From NCBI RefSeq assembly GCF_003634585.1, contig NZ_RBLG01000001.1:124001-188000 (forward strand): a DNA stretch of 64,000 nucleotides. Reading direction: 5' to 3'. This DNA is from Gillisia mitskevichiae (lineage in GTDB: Bacteria > Bacteroidota > Bacteroidia > Flavobacteriales > Flavobacteriaceae). Position 1 is the stretch's first letter, and each line of letters starts with the position of its first letter. This document shows, piece by piece, positions 56,450 to 64,000 of this stretch. The notes under the pieces are model-generated. The model worked only from the letters and a program-made list of their open reading frames with translations, did not search any database and had not been told where the DNA came from. The translations under genes and the position numbers were made by a program.

Positions 56450-58768
56450 TTATCGCTGATCAGATTTTTTTAATCTTAATTTCAACAATGCAAATACTCC
56501 AATAGCAGCAATTGCTAGAACCGATATCTCTATCATAGTATCTGATCCTCTAAAATCAACTAAAATCACATTTACTACATTTTTTCCGTGTGCCAGAATA
56601 TATGCGTTTGCAGCATAATAATCACTTACTTCACTACTTTTTGGCTCAGCTAAAACCTCTAAAATCAGCAAGGTTATTATAGTTCCGAAGGCTAGTGAAA
56701 GTATACCATCACGAATCCTCATCTTATAATCTGACAATTTTAAGTACTTCGGTAATTTATAAAGTACTAAAACAAAAAGAATAACAGTAAGAGTATCTAT
56801 AGAAAACTGGGTCATTGCTAGATCTGGAGCGCTATAAATTACAAATAAGATACATATGGCATAACCAATAATTCCCATTGATGCCACCGCAGCCAATCTA
56901 GACCTTGTAAATACAGTATATCCAATTGCTATAAGCATTACTACAGATGTTGCAGCTTCATAAACCGTAATGGGTGAAAAGGAATTAAAATCTACCGCAA
57001 AGTTTGCTTTGCTGAATAAAGAATAGCCAGTTAAAGCGATAAGAAATATCATTATTGTGGATACATAATTCCTTAAGTATCCATTCTGAAACAAATTGGT
57101 CCAGCCATTGGAAAATTTAATAAAATTAGTCCACGAATTCGTGATAACGGTTTGTGGAGATATTTTCTCAAATTTAGCTACCCAATTTTCCCGTTTTTTT
57201 GTTGGCTCAATCATAAAATAAAGCACTGTTCCGGCAGCTATAGTAATAACACTAAGCAATAAAATAATATTAAAACCGTGAAATAATTTTAAATGAATTT
57301 CTTTCCCGTCCAATCCCATAGAACTAACCATAGGTTTTACGAGAGAACCTTCAATTAGCCCGGGGAAAATCCCGAAAACTATACAGCCAAGTGCTAAAAG
57401 CACCGGAGGGAGCCACATTAAAAAACTTGGCATTTTTGTATTCTCAAATCTTTCAGGAAGAACTCCTGTGAATGGTTTTATTCCAGCAACAAAACCAGCA
57501 TAAAGCAACAATATCTTAGTGATCACAATTAATCCCATTAATAGGATTGCCATGTTACCAAAATGAAATGTAGACTCATAGGTGAGTTCTTTACCAATAA
57601 ACCCAATAGTTGGCGGAATTCCTGCACTAGAGAGTGCAGCTAAAAAACCTGCGATCGCAACTGGTAATAAAACCTTTCTTAGTCCACGCAAAACCGTAGT
57701 GTCTCTTGTTCCCGTTTGGTGATCTATAATTCCCGTAACTAGGAAAAGTGTAGCTTTATATAAGGCATGCACAATAACAAATACAGCCGCAGCGGTAAGT
57801 GCTTCAACGGTACCTTGACCTATTAAAAACACTAAAATCCCTAATGCTGAAATGGTTGAATATGCTAAAACACCTTTAAGATCTGTCCTGAAGAGAGTAT
57901 GAATGGCTGAGTAAACCATAGTGACCGCTCCAACAATTATTAAGGTAGTATTCCAAAATTCATGATCTCCCAAAACAGGCGTTAACCTCATAAGAAGATA
58001 TATCCCTGCTTTTACCATGGTTGCAGAGTGCAAATAAGTAGAAACAGGAGTTGGCGCTTTCATAGCTCCAGGTAACCAGAAATGGAAAGGAAATTGTGCA
58101 GATTTTGTAAAAGCAGCTCCAAAAATCAGGAGCACAATTAATATATAATATGGATTAGAAGCTATCTCCGGATTCATTGTTAACATTTCCGCAATGCTAT
58201 ATGTTCCAGTTATAGATCCTAAGAATAAAGCGCCCACCAATAAGGAAAGACCTCCAATTCCAGTAATTGCTAATGCAATTAAAGCTGATTTTCTAGATTC
58301 TCGGCTAGTATTATTAAATCCAATCAAGAAAAACGATGTGATACTGGTTAATTCCCAGAAAACGAAAAGGGAAATAAGATTGTCTGAAAGTACAAGGCCT
58401 AGCATCGCTGCCATGAACATAGATAAGTAGCCATAAAATCTATCAAGATATTTATGACCTTTTAAATATGCTGAAGTATATACAAATACCAGAAAACCAA
58501 TTCCGGTGATCATTAATGAAAACAAAAGTGAAAGTCCATCCAAGGTAAATCCGAGATTTACACCAAAAGCTGGAATCCAAGAATGAAATTGAGTTATTAC
58601 CTCTCCATTAGAAATTCTGCTAATGAACTGAGTGAAATAAATAAAGAGCGCCAATGGGACCCCTGCTGCAAGGATGGAAAATTTCCCTTTAAAAAACTTC
58701 CCGGTAATTACCAGAAAAAGAGAAAAAATAAAACCTAAGAGTATAGCTATTAGCATGAGCAACTTCAA
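56450..58768 (-). CDS. mnhA: Na+/H+ antiporter subunit A (Mrp)
   Basis: 772 residues and about 20 membrane helices. The first part is homologous to NuoL of complex I: VFWELTSITSFFLIGF, AQFPFHFWLPGAMKAPTPVS (key lysine and glutamate sites) and FLVTGIIDHQTGTRD. The C-terminal part has the MnhA/MbhE-type block SAPDLAMTQFSIDTLTVILF. This is the largest subunit and, with D, the proposed ion-translocating part. As first gene of the operon it is preceded by a TATATTTG box. The complex exports Na+ for protons and supports salt and alkali tolerance, in keeping with a marine or saline habitat. Confidence 0.96.
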   Translation of the reverse strand: MKLLMLIAILLGFIFSLFLVITGKFFKGKFSILAAGVPLALFIYFTQFISRISNGEVITQFHSWIPAFGVNLGFTLDGLSLLFSLMITGIGFLVFVYTSAYLKGHKYLDRFYGYLSMFMAAMLGLVLSDNLISLFVFWELTSITSFFLIGFNNTSRESRKSALIALAITGIGGLSLLVGALFLGSITGTYSIAEMLTMNPEIASNPYYILIVLLIFGAAFTKSAQFPFHFWLPGAMKAPTPVSTYLHSATMVKAGIYLLMRLTPVLGDHEFWNTTLIIVGAVTMVYSAIHTLFRTDLKGVLAYSTISALGILVFLIGQGTVEALTAAAVFVIVHALYKATLFLVTGIIDHQTGTRDTTVLRGLRKVLLPVAIAGFLAALSSAGIPPTIGFIGKELTYESTFHFGNMAILLMGLIVITKILLLYAGFVAGIKPFTGVLPERFENTKMPSFLMWLPPVLLALGCIVFGIFPGLIEGSLVKPMVSSMGLDGKEIHLKLFHGFNIILLLSVITIAAGTVLYFMIEPTKKRENWVAKFEKISPQTVITNSWTNFIKFSNGWTNLFQNGYLRNYVSTIMIFLIALTGYSLFSKANFAVDFNSFSPITVYEAATSVVMLIAIGYTVFTRSRLAAVASMGIIGYAICILFVIYSAPDLAMTQFSIDTLTVILFVLVLYKLPKYLKLSDYKMRIRDGILSLAFGTIITLLILEVLAEPKSSEVSDYYAANAYILAHGKNVVNVILVDFRGSDTMIEISVLAIAAIGVFALLKLRLKKSDQR

Positions 58769-58792
58769 AATTCAGTGTCCGGCAAATATAAT

Positions 58793-58800
58793 AGTTATTA
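58793..58800 (-). promoter_or_regulatory. mnh operon promoter -7 box
   Basis: The minus strand reads TATATTTG, 24 bases ahead of the mnhA ATG. No good -33 box was seen. Confidence 0.55.
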
Positions 58801-58888
58801 TTGAGGAATAAGAACGTCGGATTTAGTTTAATAACTATAACATCAATTTTTATTTTTCTTAATTTAGAGCCTAAATCAATAATAAACT

Positions 58889-60661
58889 ATGCCTAAATTC
58901 ATTTTACTCTTCTTTATTTCAACTTTATCTTTTGCTCAAACCAACTCATATGAGATCTCTTTTGAAAATGCCACTCATCATGAAGCTAGGATTAAAGCAA
59001 CTTTTCCTAATGTAAAATCTCATGAGCTTGTTGTTTCCATGAGTAGATCATCCCCTGGAAGATATGCTGTTCATGAATTTGCGAAGAACGTTTATGGCTT
59101 CGTGGCTAAAGACAGTAAAGGAAATAAACTGGAAGTGACCAGAAAAGATCCTTATTCCTGGAATATCACAGGCCATGACGGAACCGTGAATGTAGAATAT
59201 ATTCTTTTTGGCAATCGTGCAGATGGTACGTATTCCCAAATAGACAACACCCATGCGCATTTAAATATGCCTGCAACTTTTATGTATGCAGAAGAACTTC
59301 AACATAGACCCATAGAAATAACCTTCAATATGCCTGAAGATTTAAGTTGGAAAATTGCAACCCAACTCAAGCCAACAAAGGCAAACACCTATATGGCACC
59401 AGATCTTTATTATTTCATGGATAGCCCAACAGAGTTGAGTGATTTCAGTTTAAGAGAATTCAAGATGGATGGAAAGAATATTAGCTTTGCATTACATCAC
59501 GATGGTACTGATGCTGAATTTGATGAGTATTTTGATCAAGTTAAGCGAATTGTAGAACAGGAAAAACAGGTGTTTGGAGAATTACCAGATTACGATTATG
59601 GACAATATACATTTATAGCCTGTTATCTACCAAATGTTTCTGGAGATGGAATGGAGCATAGAAATAGCACAATTCTAACCGATACCGAAGGACTAGCAAA
59701 AGGTGGGATGAAAGGAAATATAGGCACCGTTTCTCATGAGTTTTTCCACTCTTGGAACGTAGAGCGCATAAGACCAAACGATTTGGAAGCATTTGACTTT
59801 TCTAAAGCAAACATGTCCGGTTCTTTATGGTTTGCTGAAGGTTTTACGAGTTATTACACCAACCTAATCCTTCACAGAGCAAAAGTCTTGACTGCAGAAG
59901 AGTATATAAAGAGTCTCAATGGCACTTTTAACTATGTTTGGAATTCTCCTGCACACCAATTTTTTAACCCGATAGAGATGAGCTATCAAGCCCCGTTTGT
60001 AGATGCTGCAACTTCTGTAGATCCAGTAAATAGAGAAAACACTTTTATCTCCTATTATTCCTACGGAAGCGTTCTTGGTTTAGCATTAGATCTTGAGCTT
60101 AGAAGCAAGGGATTAAATCTAGACGATTTCATGAAGCAGGTTTGGAATACCTTCGGAAAATCAGAGGTTTCTTATACAATAGAAGATCTTCATGAAAGTC
60201 TAAATAAATATGCAGGTGCAGAAATTGGAGATAACTTCTTTGGGAATTACATCTACAAAAGTGAAATGCCTAAGTACGCTGAACTTTTTAAATCGGTTGG
60301 TTTAAAATTTAAGCAGGATTCTGAAAAAGGATACTTTGGAGCATCATTAAAAAAGAATGAAAATTTAGTAGAAATAAGCGGCAATCCTAAAATTGGTAGC
60401 GCTGCTTATAAAGCAAAGTTAAGCAGTGGAGATATTATTACTTCTGTAAATGGAAAGGCTATTTCTTCCATGAAAGATTGGGAAACAATCATTAATGAAA
60501 GCAAACCTGGAACTGAATTGAATATATCTTATACAAGGGATGCCAAAGAAGGGGAAACCAAAGTTACACTCACTATGGATCCAACTTATACCATTAGCAT
60601 CGATGAGAATGCCGACAAAAAAGCGGTAAAAGCGAGAGAATCTTGGTTAGCCACGAAATAA
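58889..60661 (+). CDS. M61 family zinc aminopeptidase with PDZ domain
   Basis: 590 residues. Signal peptide 1-16 (ends SFAQT). N-terminal beta domain, then the gluzincin catalytic domain with H283-E284-H287 in VSHEFFHSWN and the third ligand E317 in WFAEGFTSYYTN, then a C-terminal PDZ domain (about 480-570, GSAAYKAKLSSGDIITSVNG). M61 enzymes (glycyl aminopeptidases) release N-terminal residues, chiefly Gly and Ala; the protein should be periplasmic. It is transcribed alone and divergent from mnhA. Confidence 0.93.
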   Translation: MPKFILLFFISTLSFAQTNSYEISFENATHHEARIKATFPNVKSHELVVSMSRSSPGRYAVHEFAKNVYGFVAKDSKGNKLEVTRKDPYSWNITGHDGTVNVEYILFGNRADGTYSQIDNTHAHLNMPATFMYAEELQHRPIEITFNMPEDLSWKIATQLKPTKANTYMAPDLYYFMDSPTELSDFSLREFKMDGKNISFALHHDGTDAEFDEYFDQVKRIVEQEKQVFGELPDYDYGQYTFIACYLPNVSGDGMEHRNSTILTDTEGLAKGGMKGNIGTVSHEFFHSWNVERIRPNDLEAFDFSKANMSGSLWFAEGFTSYYTNLILHRAKVLTAEEYIKSLNGTFNYVWNSPAHQFFNPIEMSYQAPFVDAATSVDPVNRENTFISYYSYGSVLGLALDLELRSKGLNLDDFMKQVWNTFGKSEVSYTIEDLHESLNKYAGAEIGDNFFGNYIYKSEMPKYAELFKSVGLKFKQDSEKGYFGASLKKNENLVEISGNPKIGSAAYKAKLSSGDIITSVNGKAISSMKDWETIINESKPGTELNISYTRDAKEGETKVTLTMDPTYTISIDENADKKAVKARESWLATK

Positions 60662-60687
60662 AATTCAATCAACCAAATCCTTCAACA

Positions 60688-60707
60688 GTCCCGATAGCTA
60701 TCGGGAC
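60688..60707. repeat. 20-base palindrome, dispersed flavobacterial type
   Basis: GTCCCGATAGCTATCGGGAC is a perfect palindrome 27 bases after the M61 stop. It is followed by a CAGGGTGACAG...TTGAGCTTGTCGAAATTTG tract of a kind that recurs in intergenic regions of Flavobacteriaceae genomes (general knowledge). A weaker relative, ATCCCGATTTCCGGGAT, lies at 41867-41883. Confidence 0.75.
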
Positions 60708-60771
60708 AGGGTGACAGATCTATTGTCAAATTGAGCTTGTCGAAATTTGTTTTCAAAAAACTACAAAACAC

Positions 60772-60803
60772 AAAAAAGCCTGTTGAAATTCAACAGGCTT
60801 TTT
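60772..60803. terminator. Bidirectional terminator between M61 and atpC
   Basis: AAGCCTGTTGAA...TTCAACAGGCTT with A and T runs outside, serving two convergent genes. Confidence 0.92.
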
Positions 60804-60823
60804 AAATATAATTTAATAGCTAA

Positions 60824-61111
60824 TTAATCAGCTAATACGATCGCTTTATTATCTTTCATTTCCAGCACGCCACCTTTAATAGGGTAGAAAAGTACATTGT
60901 TAGCTTCCTTTCTAAAAGCTGAAGGAAGACTTTTTAGCATTTCCGGAGTGGCTGCAGTTAAATCTATCTTCACTTCTCCTTCTACCAAAAGAGAAACAAT
61001 TGCAGCATGATGATTTAACATCTGAAATTCGCCATCCATTCCTGGAACTCTAACTGACAAGACTTCGGCGCCAAATACAACTGCTTCTGGAGTAACTATT
61101 TCTAAATACAT
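60824..61111 (-). CDS. atpC: ATP synthase epsilon subunit, short form
   Basis: 95 residues, while the full subunit is 130-140. It has the N-terminal beta-sandwich (MYLEIVTPEAVVFGAEVLSV, PGMDGEFQMLNHHAAIVSLL and GGVLEMKDNKAIVLAD at the end) but not the C-terminal two-helix domain that inhibits ATP hydrolysis in other bacteria. The short form is usual in Bacteroidota. It is in an operon with atpD, 84 bases downstream of it. Confidence 0.93.
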   Translation of the reverse strand: MYLEIVTPEAVVFGAEVLSVRVPGMDGEFQMLNHHAAIVSLLVEGEVKIDLTAATPEMLKSLPSAFRKEANNVLFYPIKGGVLEMKDNKAIVLAD

Positions 61112-61117
61112 ATTTTT

Positions 61118-61193
61118 TAGTATTGAGTATTGAGTATTGAGATGTGAGTTAAAGAATTATTTCTCAATACTAACATCTCAATGCTCACTACTA
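61118..61193. repeat. Repeat-rich spacer between atpD and atpC
   Basis: TATTGAG occurs three times in tandem at 61120-61141, followed by GATGTGAG. Inverted, diverged copies (TCTCAATAC, CATCTCAATG, CTCACTACTA) lie at 61161-61193. The two sides can fold into an imperfect stem in the middle of the operon mRNA. Confidence 0.6.
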
Positions 61194-61195
61194 TT

Positions 61196-62710
<1,515 letters not shown>

Positions 62711-62789
62711 CTAATTCTTTATGTTTAATATTGAAATCTTTAAAATAAGTTGGATAAAATTGATTTTATCTAAACCTATTTTCAGGCTG

Positions 62790-62797
62790 CAAATATA
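62790..62797 (-). promoter_or_regulatory. atpD-atpC promoter -7 box
   Basis: The minus strand reads TATATTTG, 83 bases upstream of the atpD ATG. Confidence 0.6.
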
Positions 62798-62937
62798 GTT
62801 TTTTCTTTATAAAATCATATAGCCTAAGGCTCAACTTTTTCTCAACTTTTTTAAAATATTTAATTCTGAAGTAAAATCTTGAGAAAATAGCCTAAAAACA
62901 ATGTTTTCAGGAAGTTGTCTTACAATATGAACTTAAC

Positions 62938-62972
62938 AAAAAAAATCCCCTTTTCATTTAGAAAAGAGGATC
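62938..62972 (-). terminator. Terminator after glmS
   Basis: On the minus strand GATCCTCTTTTC...GAAAAGGGGATTTTTTTT, 25 bases past the glmS stop. One mismatch in the stem; strong U-run. Confidence 0.85.
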
Positions 62973-62996
62973 TTAAAAATTATTTAATACTATAAA

Positions 62997-64000
62997 TTAC
63001 TCTACGGTAACAGACTTCGCCAAGTTTCTTGGTTGATCCACATTTTTACCAAGCATCACTGCAATATGATAAGAAAGCAATTGCATAGGAATGGTAGTTA
63101 ATAAAGGAGTTAATGATTCTATAGTATCTGGAATTTCAATTACGTAATCTGCAATATCCCTCACTTCTTCATCACCTTCCGTAACTATTCCAATTATTTT
63201 TCCTTTTCTGGATTTAATTTCTTGAATATTACTAACAACCTTATCGTAATGACCCATTTTAGTGGCTATTACTACTACCGGCATTTGCTCATCTATCAAT
63301 GCAATAGGTCCGTGCTTCATTTCTGCAGCAGGATAACCTTCAGCATGAATATAAGAGATCTCTTTTAACTTCAAGGCTCCTTCTAATGCAACCGGGAAAT
63401 TATAACCTCTTCCTAAATAAAGACAATTTGTAGCTTCTTTATATTTAAAGGCGATATCCTTAATATGTTCATTAGTAGTTTCTAAAACTTTAGCGATTTT
63501 AGCAGGGATTGCTTCCAACTGCTGTAAATGATGTCTAAAATCTGTATCAGATATCGTTCCTCTATGTTTCGCTAATTTTAACGCCATTAAAGTAAGCACT
63601 GTAATTTGCGTAGTAAATGCTTTAGTTGAAGCAACACCTATTTCTGGTCCTGCATGAGTATAAGCTCCTGCATGAGTTTCTCTAGAGATTGAAGAGCCTA
63701 CAACATTACATACTCCAAAAACGAAAGCACCTTTTTCCTTAGCTAACTTTATTGCTGCCATAGTATCTGCAGTTTCTCCACTCTGAGAAATAGCAATTAC
63801 TACATCATTTTCATTGATAACAGGATTTCTGTATCTAAATTCTGAAGCATATTCTACTTCAACAGGGATTCTTGCAAGATCTTCAAATATATATTCTGCA
63901 ACTAAACCTGCATGCCATGAGGTTCCACAAGCAACAATAAGAATTCTCTTTGCTTTTGAAATACGTTCAATATTGTCATCCACCCCGGCCATTCTAATGA
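62997..64000 (-). CDS. glmS: Glutamine-fructose-6-phosphate aminotransferase, C-terminal part (partial)
   Basis: The last 334 residues or so of GlmS; the frame is open to the window edge and the N-terminal glutaminase domain lies outside. GlmS makes glucosamine-6-phosphate for peptidoglycan and lipopolysaccharide. Both SIS (sugar isomerase) domains are visible: ILIVACGTSWHAGLVAEY, VIAISQSGETADTMAAI and STKAFTTQITVL in the first; LYLGRGYNFPVALEGALKLK, IHAEGYPAAEMKHGPIALI in the second; the C-terminus DQPRNLAKSVTVE is the conserved tail. The methionine at 63992 is internal, not the start. Confidence 0.95.
   Translation of the reverse strand, partial: IRMAGVDDNIERISKAKRILIVACGTSWHAGLVAEYIFEDLARIPVEVEYASEFRYRNPVINENDVVIAISQSGETADTMAAIKLAKEKGAFVFGVCNVVGSSISRETHAGAYTHAGPEIGVASTKAFTTQITVLTLMALKLAKHRGTISDTDFRHHLQQLEAIPAKIAKVLETTNEHIKDIAFKYKEATNCLYLGRGYNFPVALEGALKLKEISYIHAEGYPAAEMKHGPIALIDEQMPVVVIATKMGHYDKVVSNIQEIKSRKGKIIGIVTEGDEEVRDIADYVIEIPDTIESLTPLLTTIPMQLLSYHIAVMLGKNVDQPRNLAKSVTVE

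Overview
This window is a piece of an AT-rich chromosome from the phylum Bacteroidota, almost certainly family Flavobacteriaceae. The evidence is the gliding genes gldD and gldE, a SusC/SusD pair, an ATP synthase operon containing only atpD-atpC, promoter boxes of the TAnnTTTG type, a lack of Shine-Dalgarno leaders, and flavobacterial gene orders (ftsX-DUF3098-uppP-truB; hup, mutY, ssb, gldE, gldD). About 67 protein genes are supported. No tRNA, rRNA, CRISPR array or classical insertion sequence was seen. Two genes run off the window: leuS at the left edge and glmS at the right edge.

Layout. 1-2.6 kb: leuS (with an inserted nuclease domain) and panE. 2.7-8.1 kb: a plus-strand run for cell division, wall recycling, tRNA modification and DNA repair (ftsX, DUF3098, uppP, truB, TonB-like, tag, EEP phosphatase), interrupted by a small inverted-repeat element. 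8.1-13.5 kb: aat, a DUF3127 protein, a flavoprotein, a histidine kinase, thioesterase, HIT protein, greA and a small lipoprotein. 13.6-16.1 kb: a TonB-dependent receptor behind a TPP riboswitch. 16.1-19.9 kb: a hybrid histidine kinase and a sigma-54 response regulator, convergent. 20.0-25.4 kb: a minus-strand run with arfB, DUF4301, a NadR-like kinase, a PnuC/PnuT transporter, a thiamine-binding-family protein, pcrB and a phosphopantetheinyl transferase. 25.4-33 kb: ahcY, rplU-rpmA, two M16 peptidases and a drug/metabolite exporter. 33-41 kb: susD/susC, gldD, gldE, ssb, mutY. 41-44.5 kb: hup, a 29-residue basic protein, rng with a structured leader, an ExbD-like secreted protein and recX. 44.4-52.8 kb: biotin genes (bioF, bioD, bioA, bioB) mixed with a ketoacyl synthase, a SET protein, a DUF2007 protein and two cupins. 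52.9-58.8 kb: a complete seven-gene Mrp Na+/H+ antiporter operon. 58.9-64 kb: an M61 peptidase, atpC-atpD and glmS.

Genes that work together: the riboswitch-controlled receptor plus the thiamine-binding-family/PnuT/kinase genes form a plausible thiamine salvage route; the biotin genes form a near-complete pathway for the late steps, with the ketoacyl synthase a candidate for pimeloyl supply; mnhA-G form one membrane complex; the two M16 peptidases look like an active/inactive pair.

The most unusual signals are two unrelated small elements, each bounded by inverted repeats and each coding for a PD-(D/E)XK-type nuclease family protein. One (DUF559) is inserted in frame inside the editing domain of leuS with its own inverted-repeat ends translated into protein. 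The other (GxxExxY family) sits between ftsX and DUF3098 with perfect 20-base ends around a coding region that has two in-frame stops.
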